Positions 39,201 through 53,300 of a stretch of 64,000 nucleotides of DNA are shown here, in pieces; within the stretch, counting starts at the first letter, position 1, and each line of letters begins with the position of its first letter. Position numbers and translations under genes: made by a program. The notes below the pieces were generated by a model that was given only the letters and a program-made list of their open reading frames with translations, had not been told where the DNA came from and did no database searches. Origin of the DNA: Liolophura sinensis (Eukaryota; Mollusca; Polyplacophora; Chitonida; Chitonidae); assembly GCF_032854445.1 (NCBI RefSeq), contig NC_088303.1, positions 36,375,265-36,439,264 of the forward strand, given 5' to 3'.

Positions 39201-42200
39201 GATAATTGCAACTCCATCTATTGTTTCTTTTCACACATTATGGATTTGAATATATTCATGTAATATTCAATGCGTCCAAGTCTTATCTGACAAAACGCAG
39301 GTTTTATTAGTGCACGTCCACTTCAGGAAAGATATATGAATTTTTTTTCTCCTCATTATTCTGACAAAAGGCTGATTTCCAGCTAAAGATATCTTCTTTT
39401 TTCTTGACCAAATCTTGCATCTGCATGCTGTAAAAAGCGCAACAGACATGGGTAAACATTCGATTATACAGTTTCAGAAATAGATTTTTTTGCCATCATA
39501 ACCTTTAAAAACTACTGTTACAGTTGAATCGCACAGTTTTACCGTTTATTTTGTTTCAATGTCCTGATGTGGATACCAGATACATATCGAACATACATCA
39601 GTATAATACAATTTCATCTAAGAAAACTCCGCAAAAATTTTTAGAAAATATTTTTAGATTAATATATTCTTCTTACTGGAGTGATTTCATACAGTAAACC
39701 GTAAGCTGATCGTTACGTGTATGATATGTTCATAGAAGACGTCATCACCAGACCACCGGAAAGCGGAAAATTAGTCATTTCAGTAAAAAGCTCATCCACA
39801 ATGGAGTGTAACAAGAAAGGTGTCATACTGGATCTAAGGATGCACTGAAACATCGTAAAAGTTCGCTGAACATTGGGGAAGTATGAAAGCATGTGAAGTG
39901 TGATTAGTTGACGAAATTCCCTGGCGGTGCGCTTGTTGTCAAGATATACATGTTGATCCGAGCCTTAAGTCTCTGTATGGACACTTCGGCCTTAAAGGGT
40001 TGTCGTATTATTCCAAGTGTGAGCTAAATTGACTGCCTTATGTAAGTCATTGTCAGTAATGGATTGCATATCATGACAACAAAAAATAAATAAATTGTGG
40101 GAGAAAGACCGATCTGCACCTAGGCACCCTGTTCACTGGTGTAAATATACGGCGCAGAGGAATAGTGACATGTGGCGCGCGTGGGTTGCTTCTCTCAACG
40201 ACATCTCTCGAGACATTCAGCGTGTGTATGAATGACTTTTGCTTATTTATTATGTTCCACATAAACCCCCCATTTTTTTGCCAACATGGTAGGTGGAAGC
40301 ATATGGGTTCTTTTTAACCAACCGGGCTGATACAGTAGAAAGAGATCAGAAAATCTTAGTAGAATCAGAAATTATTCCATCCTTTCTGATTATCGTTTTG
40401 GAACGAATGATGCCTTCCAAATGTATCCATGCAAAGGTTTATGTGTGTCACACACCCCCGCTGATATTGTTTCACTGTTTGTATTATGGGGATAATAGCC
40501 CTGGCTTCCTGTACTGTGTGTTTTGTACAGCTCATTCATGTTTGCGATCACCAATACGATGACCTCCTTCCATGTCTCCATGCAGTTACACCCAACCATC
40601 ACATTATGGCTCTGTATATACCGACGATGAGATGGTCTACGCCTGTCGTTGAAGTAATAAACACGTACAGTTGTGTAACTTGAAATGCTTACGTGTAAAG
40701 ACTCTCGTGAATACACCGAGCGGTATTTGGTGCATATTGTTTTAGGATATACGATGTCTCTCTTTGGCAAATAAATAAGTACATCAGACACCAAGAATTG
40801 TAATCGTGGACCGTCGTGCATGCCTGAGAGAGGAAGACAAGTTGCTTAGATCTAAACACATACGGTGCAGTTGTTCAAAGGTGCATTAGGTGCTTAGCCC
40901 AGTATTAAATTAAATATTGTTATATTAAGATGAAGCTGCTACTTAAAACGTGAACCACTCCTGAAATACAGGTTTAATTCACCCAATATTTGTTAATCAT
41001 AATCAGCTTTGCAGGTCTGTGAAAAACCTGTGAGGTAGGCTTAGATTAAACGCGAATGAAGGTAATATTGACATTTGGAATTCATCATGACTTTCATGTA
41101 TCCACGCTCTACCCTGTGCTCATTAGGTAAACTCATACTTAAAATGTTGACTCCGATCATGCTCACGTACTTAATTTAGCGATGAGGATTCATTCATGCT
41201 TGTAAACAACGATAAACTGTGGCTCAGTTGTTGTCAAAATTATTTGCATCTTTAATTTAATTGTCATCACTTTTATCGTTCGCGGAATGCTGTTTGACCA
41301 TGGCACCAATGCCGCTATGTTAGCTGCTGGAGATGACATCTAAACCACAGCGTATCAAACTTAAAGCATTTAGACTAGGTTTGCCTAATAAATAGGATGA
41401 TTACCTCTGTTGGTTGCATCCTTGATCTGCTCTACGGTTCTGTGTTGGTTCTCTTTGATTCCAACTTATTTGGGAATCTCAGACAATAATATGAGGCTAC
41501 TACAGGTTGACAAGAAAAGGCTGCAAAGGCACTTTAATCTGCGACCGGAAATAAGAATCCGGTCACTTCAGATCGGAACTGACCGGTCTGGGCGCCACGT
41601 AATAATGACGGCAATGATGGGACCGCTATACAAAACAAAAGCTCCTGGTTTTCCTGGCGGTGAAATACCATAGACACATGTTCTGAACGCCAAAACCGAC
41701 ATCCGGGCGGACGATCACCACTATCCATTGTGTGATTTTAATGTTGGCTCCTGTGGGTGTTGAGCTCTGTAGTTGTGTATAGTTTATCATCGCCAGGGTA
41801 TAGCAGAGAGCTTGTCTTTAAGACTTGGTGTTGAACACGTGGGTCAGTGACCCAGCCATTTATATATGAGAAAAACTAGAGACGTCTACAAATGCGTGTC
41901 ACTAAATACCGAGAGAGGACGGACGATACGATCATTCATAACGATACAAATTATGAGGGATAACACCCTCAGCGTGTGACAACACATCATTTCGAGTAAA
42001 TCCATACCAGTAACGTCTAGTATATTGCAGTTGTCATCACAGTTTAGGTGCCTTTACATTGCCTTTACGTTGGAAGAAAAAACTGAGGTAAATTAGCAAT
42101 TGGTTGATTTCACCAGTAATACGTGTGAGCCTCAACAATAATCTGATTTTGTATACCCTGTGGTGCAATACACAGAAAACAAAATAACAAATATGTTGTA

Positions 42201-45200
42201 TGAAAAAATAACTCCCTGGGTATTTTTTACAAGTTTTCATTTGCCTGTTCTCCGTAAGCCAATCGTGATGAAGTACTGATATGATATGCCTTTTTATAAC
42301 CGTTAAAATGTTATATAAGCACAGAGTGTAGTAAAACATATAGAGCCCCGAATATTTATGCACAACCTGAACGCGGGCAAGCCGTACAATTTCATTGAGA
42401 AAGCTTCATCCGTGTGTTATGGCACGTCCCCTGTGACTTTATGGGGATAAACTACGAGACCCGGGACCGATTAGTCAATCTTTACACATTTTTACATATA
42501 AAGCTGGAATCTGGTGTATTGTCTTGGGCTTTCCTTGCTGTGTGGTCTGTCTATAACCAGACCGTTACACGCTGTGTTTCTCATTTCTCTGGCGGTGAGA
42601 GTCACCATGTAAAAACAGCATGCATCCTCCATGATGTTTAGCGGCGCTAAACATCTCCGTAAGTCGATCTGCCTGCGTAGCTGTCGGCCAGTTCGTCCTT
42701 TGGTTTGTGTGTCAAATTTTTGAGATCTGTTTAACTTTTTAACATCCTACCTGTTAACACTCGCAAAGCACTCAATGAGTTCAAAGCAAGGTCAGCTTTT
42801 TGCATCGAGAATTTGCGCTTTTGTGAACCGCATGCATCATTGCCAACTGGGGAGAAAACAACAAATTGCTTTGTTCGGAAAGCAAATAAATTGAGAGCCA
42901 GTATAATTGTTATATTCTGGAATATTTGATAAATAAGAGGCATAAATTTTTCGCCACATCTATTTCATGTCCTTACCTCCATGTCCCTAGTCCACAGTGT
43001 AGGCGTGAGAGTAATCTATTAAGGTGTATTTACATTTTTTTTACGTAGATAATCAGAGTGAGGATTCAAGTATTTCAAGTTTAAAAGTGATGAAGCATGT
43101 GTCCCTTATCTGGCTCTCCAGTCAGTGATTGGACCTGACTAGTGGCGTGGCAAGCCTAAAACCAATTTCAACCCCAGGACAGTTTATTTATTTATTTGAG
43201 TGACGTTTTACGTCGGACTCAATAATATATTACTTAAAGGTGGCGACCAGCTTTATTGTACGAGAGTGAGTTCGCGGCCAAAGGAAAGTAATACCTGTTA
43301 TAGTACGATGTATTTTCAGAGACTGAGACTGACCGAAACATTTAAAGCTGTTGTAAGTTACAATCTTTAGTGACACAAAAATGCTAGGTGTCCCTGAGGC
43401 ATCACTCTAGCGTTATATCTAAGCTTTTTTCACATCCCTAAATATAGAGTCCAATGGTCTGCGCACACTGAACAAGGTGAAAACGTTAAGTGTGCCACAA
43501 AAGACCACTGAATCCTGGACGTGAAAAACTGCTCTACAAAGAATTTTTTGCGTGTAGTAAGTGTTAGATAAAAAAAAAAAACACGCCTTTCACAGCACAG
43601 GTGGTGACAAACTGACCGTAGCGCCAATGTCAACTGAGGTGACGTTATAAAGTGTTGATCTCTGACCTGAGCTTAACGGTATAGCCTCAAACCCCATCAC
43701 ATACGCTTAACGACAGACGCGCACCTGCACCCAGGCCGTTTATCACTGACTCATTAACACAGGGTTAGTTTTAGTCGCCTTGCTGTAAAGCCATCAACAC
43801 GTCGCCTGTTGTCACCCAGGAACACCATGTCTGTATACCATTGTCCGTTCAATATTTGTTGACATCAAGGTAACTTGTACTCTTATGCACAATGTCGTTA
43901 TAATATATACAACTTATAAATACGCGGAAGTTGAATTGAATATATTCATGCACAACTTTGGCCTCGTGAGCAGGTATAGTTGGTTGAAGAATTTCTACTT
44001 ATTAACCATTCACGTGAACAAGTAGAAGAAAATCTAAACTGAGGTAATTTTCGATGTGAAGCCGTATTTGTTGTTGCTCTGGTTTTACCCTACGCTGTAG
44101 TCTTTTATATTATAATTTTAAAGGTATCAGTTTGTCCACTAGATTAATAAATTAACACTTCTTTCACATAGATGCCTGAAGCATAGACGTAAGAAAAGCA
44201 GACCGTACTGCGAATTCGTCATAGTCAAGTGTCGCACAACGACTTCCGGTAAATAAATGGCTAACTATCGCGCGTCATTTCCTGGTTTTTCAAAAAGGCG
44301 CGCGAGTCATCAAAGACTTAAAGGATGGAGGATCGATTCAGAGATGCCTAAAGAATGGGTTCCTAATGAGCTATCTATTGCCGGGCAATGACGACTCAGA
44401 CCCAAGCCGAACTGACCATTGTCCTCTTGTAATACCACCTCGTGTTGAAAAAATGTTCAAAGGGGGTCCGCAACAAAAATGGAGGAAATCGAAGCGTACA
44501 GAATAATCCCCGCCCATGTCACCAACTATATATACATTATCTTAATGCGACTCATATAGTTTTAAAATAAGTATATAGGTACTTTTTAAATGAGATTTTC
44601 AATACTGCAGATACTGAACACTGAAAATGAACTGCATGATTGGTTATGTATTGATCTGTTCGAATACTTAATGGAAACTTGGTGTAGCAGTTCGATGCAA
44701 ATGATGTTCTGCAATTAATAGTAGTTTTTCCAAAATGATAGGCATTTACCTGCAGTTAAAACTTTCACAGGAACAGCGGATGTCTTCTTTCTTGATTCGT
44801 AACCTTGCAACAAGCCCAAAATGTGGCTCTAATATCCTTTAAGGTGGGGACAGTTTGGTTGTGTGTGAAAGCCACGCGCGCTCACTGTCGAGGCTGACAC
44901 TGAAGCTGTGAAGGGACCCAAGGGGGAGCCCCAGCACGTGTGGAAACAGTTAGCGAAACAAAAGGTTTCAGCCAATTGTTGATGATATCCAAAATCTAAC
45001 ACATTAAACTGTTTGCAAACATTTTTCGGACAACTGTCAAAGGCTTCGAGCACAGGGATCAGGGCGCAGGTTGTCGGCGGTGGTTGTGCCAGCTGATTGT
45101 TCCCCCTAAAGAAGTCGAGGTCTGGACAACAATTCGACGCCGGGTACGAAATCTCCATCGTGACTATATACATACAAGCTAGAATTGAGTTTGCGGCATA

Positions 45201-47809
45201 AGTTTATGTCTTTGCTACCGGGAAAATAGCGTCACTAGTTTCCTGTGAGCTTTTATTGCCCATCGCTTTACTTACTGCGTATTGGTACCGTCGTGCTTTC
45301 ATATACGCTTACTTACAGTAGCACTTATAACAATGAGTGTGTTATGTATTAAGGTTTATTCCTATTTAGTTTTTGCATTGTCATTTTGATTTTACAGATC
45401 CGCAGGTGTGGACAGTGGAACACATTCAACAGTGGTTAGATTGGGCAACGCACGAATTCCAACTCCTAGACGTAGATCTCAGCAAGTTCCTTCACATTGA
45501 CGGCAGGGCGTTGTGCCGTATGTCTCGGGAAGAGCTAGCACGGCTAGTCAACACACAGAATGCCGAAGTCCTCTTCTACCATCTAGATATCCTCAGACAA
45601 TGTAAATATATTTCCTATCTATCATTCTTTTCTTTCTTTTCACTTTAATGGAGATTTTGCGTTGTAATCAAGATTTTTTTACGCATGTAATTGTGATCAG
45701 GTTAGGAAAACTGGTAAAGTTCGGCTATTTGGGAAAATTCAGTTGCCTTACTGCATCAATGGAACCATCGAAATCTGGAATCGGAAATGTCACGTGGTCA
45801 ACGGATTATTCCATCAGTAATGTTACTGTACAAACAATCTGTTGAAATATAACTTTTATTTGGGGATGGGGACGTCTAGTATAAATCTTACAACTGGGCA
45901 CAAGTTATTTCCAAGTAAAGACTTTAAACACAGACTCATCAAAAATTAGGCATGGACTCAGGCATGTATTGTACATAAAGGTTTCAGAGTTTTGAATATC
46001 GTATGCCTATGTGGTGTAATGTAAAATACCCACGTAGTTTTTTTTGTTCTCATTCGCAGCTATTATACCCCCGCATTCAGACGAAGTGGATCGTTCTTAT
46101 TATCAGCAAGGTATGAGATCAGGGCTGGATCCCGGAATTAAACCCGAACCTTTCCAAATGCCGCTGTCCGAACCTGTGGACCCGTACCGCTTCCCCAAAC
46201 CCGGTAAGTTCATTATCACAATTTATCTTAACGGACAACTTATTTTCCTGGATCCATATTAACAACATCTTTGTAAAACAATAAGTTCGACATTCGACGT
46301 ATCATTTAAAGGAGAAACAGTCTGCAGATTACAATCTTGCAACGATGACATTCGATATTTTAGTCATGGCATCGAGTCATTCGAGCTTAATTTCCAGGTC
46401 GAATACAAATATCTGTCACGCTTTGATTGCTACCAATTATGAAACCTGTTTGCAAAAATATATTTTTTTATCCAAAAACTCTCAATTATAAAATAAGAGA
46501 GCAGTGATGACAGTAGTTGGCAAATGGTCACACGTATTACCAGTGAAATCCGGTCTCTTGCCTATTTACCTCCGCCAGGGCTTCATTCCGACTGTCCATG
46601 TGTACGCTTAAAAGATAGCAACTCACGCGTCCCCTGACAACATCGCTGAAGCAGAATTAGGAAATAAAGGCAGTGGTGTTATAGCTCCAATCTATTAGAT
46701 GTCACTGGTCAACAATTAGCAGAATTACACACGAAACTCACCGCTTATTTAAATGCATAAAACTTTGGTTTATTTAATTTTTTATTTGTACGACTTTTTG
46801 CAAACGAAAGACTGAAACAAGCGATGTGATTGATACTGTATCTGTTACTGTTGATCTACTTAAAATGTGGTCTGTGTCTGTCACGGATGCTGTAGCTTCC
46901 ATACGGTCTGTGTCTGTTACGGATGCTATACATATATCATGCTGTACATATACCATTCTGCACATATACCATGCTGTACATTTACCATGCTGAACATATT
47001 CCATGCTGCACATATACCATGCTGCACATATACCATGCTGTACATATACTATGCTGCACACATACCATGTTGTACATATACCATGCTGTACATATACCAT
47101 GCTGTGCGTAAATTACCAAGGTTCTGGGTATCCACATTGATGAAAATCTAACATGAAAGGATCGTGTACAAAGTGTTCGCAAAAAAGTTTTTCTGGGGAT
47201 TCTCAGAAGAAGACGGAAATTGTTCACCATTCACTGTAGTCTGATTTTTGTCAAACCCTATATCTTGCCTTACTTTGATTACTGCTCCACGGTATGGGGA
47301 AAAGAGTACAAAATCCAATTGTGAAAAAAATGTTGAAGTTACAGAAAATTACTGCAAGACTGGTCTTACAAGATAACTTCGCAGCTCCAAGTACCACTCT
47401 CTTCCAAAGTCTAAAAGGGATGCCTTTATATGCAGGAGTAAACTGCAGAACTGTCTCAATGGTCTACCAAACACTAAACAACCTTACTCTCAGCTATCTA
47501 AAGCAACTTATTCCCAACCTTAAAATGTCCAGTTTTAATCTGCGAAATTCAAGACATAACTATCACTTCCCAAAACCGAGAACTAATTATCTCAGAAACA
47601 TTTGCACCTTTTCAGGCATTTTATCGTGGAATTCACTACCTTCAGGTATAAAAGAAGCCCCCACACATTCCAGTTTGCACTCACATTATCTTAAATACTG
47701 TGCAGAAATATTCAGACTGTTGTCTATATTTTTCTTGTCGCCCAATACTCTGTCTTGTAAATCTTGTTTCATTGTAGAACTCCATTTCTCGCAGCATTTA
47801 TTTATTTTA

Positions 47810-47907
<98 letters not shown>

Positions 47908-50328
47908 CTGGTGAGGAGAATTTACATAGGAAAAAATAATATAACGCCTTCTCAACTTTCTACATTCTTTTATATTCCAACTGCAGTTTCAAACTTCATG
48001 CTATTTTCAAGCAATAACAAGAAATTCCATGGAGTTATGTATGGAAGACGGACGCGGCCACTCGCATTCTGGAGCCGCATTTTTTAATACAGACAGGTCG
48101 AGAACTCGAGTGACGAGATTAACAAAAATCGTGCGCAAAAAATCGCGCGGATTTGCTTAATCTCGACCCGCGGGTTTTATAACGTGACATCCAAGTGGGG
48201 AACTCGAGAATGCGAGATTAGATAGACTGCGTGATATTATTGCTAATCTCGCGCAGTTTGTCAAAAATCAAGCTAGGATAACCACAAAACCTCGTAGTTT
48301 CCGTTAATCTCACACTCTCGAGTTTTCAACTCGTGCATCCCGTCACAAAACCCGCAGGTCGACAACACGAGAGTCCAGAGAACCAAAAATCGCGTGATTT
48401 TTGTAGTTATTCTTGCGCGGTATTTAACAAACTGCTCGAGATTAGCAATAATATCTCGCGATTTCACTAATTTCACATTCTCAAGTTCTCGCCTCGCCCG
48501 TCCTGTCATAAACCTACGGGTCGAGATTAAGCAAAACCGCAGGATTTTTGGTAATCTCGACTCTCAAGTTCTCGACCCGCGTGTCTTGAAAAACACTGTT
48601 CCAGGACGCGAGTAGTCGCATCCGTCTTCCTTAGTTATGAAAACATTTTTACCACTGTATTTTCAACAAATATCTACACGAATTGAAATATTCCCTACTT
48701 TTCTTTACTTTAAGACGAGTAAGCTGGACCGGTCCGCGGTCAATGCACGGGCCCTCTTTAGCATGTCGATAATGTTAAAAATAATGTTGTCAGGTACGAC
48801 ATTCGTATACCATTGGTAGACTTTGAATCGTGAGAATCCAAGACCATAATCGCGAGACCCATTTCCAAAATAAACTAATACACTTGTTCCCAAAGGAACA
48901 CGTAACAGATAATTTAATAAATAGTAAATAAAGGTGTTTATACCGTGTCATGATTGAAGTCTGACCCCACGGCCACAGCATAACATCAGAGGTTTGTCAG
49001 GTACCCGATGATATGATATTTTTTTTTTATAGAAATATATGAAATATATTTAAGCACGGCGTAAAACATCAATCATATGAATAAATCTAGTAATTTCAAT
49101 TTAGCTTGTCGTATATTTGACAAATAATGACTTTTACAAATCTGCATAAAAACTGCAAAGATCCTGTGGTCATCGGATGTGCGAGTGTCGTTTTGTAGTG
49201 CACTATTAACTGGTGAGAATTACATTATTCTATTCATCGCCTTTCAATGAATTAGGAAAACCAGTACGAGTTGCCTCCCATGTATTGTGGAGATATTCAA
49301 CTTTTATTATTAACACAAGATAGCATGTTTTCATTTTTCTGACCTGTACCTAGTTTTATTTGTACGATCATATATATATATTTATACTTAACTCTGAAAT
49401 TGCATTAAGCATATACACTTAAGGAACTGTTAATTGTTACTTTTACATCATATATAAATCGCAAAGGACATTTTAATGGACTAAAATACTTGGTATATGT
49501 GCCTACATGTTACATGTGTCTGTTTCTGGAAGTGACAAGGACTGCAAAACTGTCAGCTATTTTTTCTGATGAAAACGACGAGTATAATACTGTAAGGATC
49601 GGCATAGAATCAGCATAGAAAATAACACTAGTTTAAAGAATTGTATACATTCCACCTGTACAGTTTCCTAACTCTGTAAATTCACAATTGGTTCAAATTC
49701 ATTCAGCATACTGTATCTCAGTATTTTGCACCTTATTAGATAATTGTTTGGGCCGTTGTCAAATATGCTTTCCTTGTATGATAGGTGTGCAGTGAAGAGA
49801 ACCAACGAGCAAAAACAGATACCTAGTAAACTTTTTCACTATAATGAACTGAAATGAGAACCATGGAGACACCGAAAGCCTTGAGGTGCCAGAGAGAGAT
49901 GAATCACTGATTCATACACCAATTATTATCTTTAATAGCGTAGATAAATGGGCGTAGATCATTTTTATTGCGATTCTCTTCAGAGAAAAGAAAACAATGA
50001 ACTTACCTAAGGCTGCATTTAGGTATTAATTTGATAGATGCGTAATCATAGCTTTAATAAAATGATCAAATGATGCGCTCAGAAAAAAAGGTATATATCA
50101 ATTAGTGTTCTGTCCGATGTAAGTTTACTGTGAATGAGTGAGGTGTCCTGCTTACCGTGTCTTTATCTTAGTGAGGCAACACTTTCAGTATGTCAGCATT
50201 GGGATGTGGAAGATACGCTGATGTGATATGACTAAAGTTGAAAGCGTCCTTCATAACATTTCTCAACAAATAAACCTGACCACAATCGCATAAGTCAAAT
50301 TTCCCTGAGAATGGTAAAAACAAACAAA

Positions 50329-50359
<31 letters not shown>

Positions 50360-53300
50360 ACCCTACCCAAGGGAGCAAACAGATGAGACAAGGACACACT
50401 TTTGTACATGCTGAAGCCATATTGTACCGGGCTGTAAATTTAAATAAATATATGCCCATAGTGTAGTGATGATCAAACCGTACTGTCCTTAATAAATCTT
50501 GTTTAAAGATATTTATCTATATTTAGTGCAGTTTATTCTCAACAGAGCATCTACAGATTTTCTATATTTAGAAACTGCACATGTGTTCAGACGTTTTAGA
50601 ATCTTGCATTTCCGTTTGAAATCAAACCTGACATTTGCTGATGACGTGTCATATTTGTGCAAAGGTGCCCATGTAGCACACGATCGCGCCAGAGTTGTGC
50701 ATGAAACACATTTGACTGACATTACTGTCACTGTTAGTAATGTTAAGACCAGGCATGACCACCTGACTTTTTCTTATAAAGCATCAGACAATTTCATGGG
50801 TATTTAAATGCGTTCTAAATGAAACACTGATAGTTTATGATTTGCTTGGGGATTTTTGATGGGTTTAGCTGGCGTGGTGTGATTGGCTCTTAGCTGATCG
50901 TTACACAAAGGCTGCTCGAGGAAGAGTGTTTAGACTCCTCTCGTCAGCTTTAACTAAACGAGCGTTCAGATTCAATTGATTGGACGGCACTTCCAAATTT
51001 GCCGGCATTGTGTCGGTCCGGGTATATAAGGGAGCCCCGTTGCGCGCGCGAGCTGTACAGGGAAACTCGGAAAACCGGGTACCGGTCGGAGTGCGGAAAG
51101 AGACGTCAGGGAACTGTTTCCGACAACGTCCGTTAGCTATTGCGTGACGTCTGCGGGGCTCCACATAGGAACTGTCAATCAGAAACTCCGCACAAACTGG
51201 CACATCCATCCCACACAGCCAAAGCGGAGCTTGGAAAACCAGCAGCAATCATTTATACACCCAGTCCGACAAAAATGGAACAGAGACTGAATCTAACTGG
51301 TTGACAATCACTGAGGAGATAGTACACGGTTATTTTCTCCTGTCATCTATCATTGGGTATAGCATGCACCATGCCTTCTGGCCAGGATCTTCGGAAGCCC
51401 GACAACTTACAAACGGCTAAACGAACAACAGATGCGAATGAACACTTTGGATCTTCCAGAAAAAATTCTAGCCGCTTTTGATAATACGAGCGGTGCAGAA
51501 AGAGGATATTGTACAGACAGTGAACACTGCCCAGATGTTTTTTACATGGATACCTTACAACGATGATGATGTTGCATTTTTGAATTTTATTGGGCACAAG
51601 TTTTTGGTTTTTCAAATAGTGGGTCAGATCTTTAAACCACAAAACAATCTGTAAAGGGAATATTGGTTGAGTGCTAACGTGCAGTATATCTTTCACAGAG
51701 GCTCAGTGGTATCCACACAGTATTTATTAATCAGACAAAGCCTTGACAACGTTAAGGATAACCGTTTTCATTTGAACACCTGTTTAAACCGGTTGAGCGC
51801 CGCAAACTAAAGGTCTCTATGCATACCATTAAACAGCAAAGCTATTTCCGACCCTGTTCATTCAGTGGACTCTCTAGCTTTGTTCTGGCAGGTAATTTAG
51901 CAGGTAAATCACAACCCATGTTCTGGTTTTTCCATGGAATTATTTAACCTCTCCGAAATAATCAACAGGATAAAGTTGACTATCAATCAAGTATTTTTAT
52001 AAATTTTTTTCGGTATGATTTGTTTACAGATTGATTGAGAGAATGTTTTATTGTTTTTGCAGCGCCGTATTCTAATTATTAAATCAAATCAATCATTTTC
52101 AAATCAAAGGCTGTGTGTGTGTGTGCTATTTTTTAAGAAACTAATGCCACTTACTTCTGGCTTACTCGTTCGGAATAATGTGGTCATTTTTCTAGCACAA
52201 GCTCACTATCCTTTTTCGACTTCTATTCAGATCCGACCTTTTCCAAGTCCCCATGGAACTCGCAGACACCATCGCCAAGCCAAGGTAAGTGAACATCCGT
52301 GAGTTTTGCTCACGGTGACGTTGTACATATGACGCCGTTGTGTATGCATTAACGGTTGTATACACCTTCGTGTCTCGATGGTAAAGTACGCCATGTTCAT
52401 ATTAAGTCAATTAACTACATCTTGACAGGTGCCAGTAGCGTGACTTTGTATATGCCGTATACACTTGAACACCTTTTTGAAACATATTTATTCGAAGCCT
52501 ATAGAATATTTATTTTGTTGATAAAATACAGCACAATCCTTCGCGAGTGTATGGGAATATAATATCTACAGCATGTGTTGTGTTCAAATATAACAAATGC
52601 ATGCAATCAATATGGCGCGCAAAATTCCTGAACGACATTTCATTCTTCAGAGGTGGATAAGTCGTTAGGTGTTAATACGATTGTGATTGCTAGTCTTCAC
52701 AAATTCCATTTTTTCACAAATCTTATATGAGAAAATTGTTGGTCTTATTTCAAATGCGCTTACCTTGCACACAACGTAATCATCGATCACACATCTGCAG
52801 TAGTTTGTAAAACAAAATCCGCCTTTGCCACACGTTTTTTTGTACTGTATAATTTCATTGTTTTCTGAAAACGATAAGCCTTCATTTAACTGGCGTCATA
52901 TTAAAATTAGTTACAGGCAAAATTTTCTTTCACAGAGTCGATTTCTATATTCCATGTTAATCAGTGATTACAAGAACAATTGATACGTTATTCAGTTTCT
53001 GTTAATCATCACATTGTTTATTTAATTTATATAAAATAAGACAATTTGATAAGATATTGTATGAAAATATTGTCTTAATATTTCAACTCCAGGTTTGTGA
53101 ATAAAGCCTTATTTCCTTGTTCATCATACGCGTGAACCAAACGAATCTAGATTTACTTTGTAGTCAGTGATATTTCTAATTGTTGCCCAAAGGTATTTCT
53201 ACACCTGGTGAAAATAATGTACGGCCATTAATTTTATTCTGTGAATGAAAGGGAAATATCGCCAGATGTGCCTCACGACGATTCTTTATTTATAGTGCAT

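Larger units (their letters stand above)
27269..45397 (+). other. ERG: Large ERG intron (18.1 kb, phase 1)
   Basis: Separates the N-terminal exon from the PNT exon (donor GTAAGG, acceptor TTTACAG). It holds an eroded SINE end near 28.03-28.12 kb, a candidate promoter and first exon at 30.55-31.06 kb, a 72-bp minisatellite at 31.69-33.65 kb, a second-family SINE at 38.05-38.27 kb and a SINE fragment at 43.18-43.27 kb. In 33.65-38.05, 38.27-43.18 and 43.27-45.40 kb I see only AT-rich sequence with short chance reading frames, including frames at 35975-36457 (+) and 40390-40821 (-) that match nothing I know. Confidence 0.85.
46204..52230 (+). other. ERG: ERG intron carrying a cluster of mobile elements and a promoter-like region
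   Basis: A phase-1 intron between the linker exon and the 54-nt exon. From left to right: a 16-bp array, a broken non-LTR retrotransposon, a (TA)n tract, an IR element, a foldback element, a SINE tail (49041-49087), an AAAT tract (50323-50360) and a GC-rich promoter-like stretch near 51 kb. No further coding exon compatible with the neighbouring phases was noticed. Confidence 0.8.
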
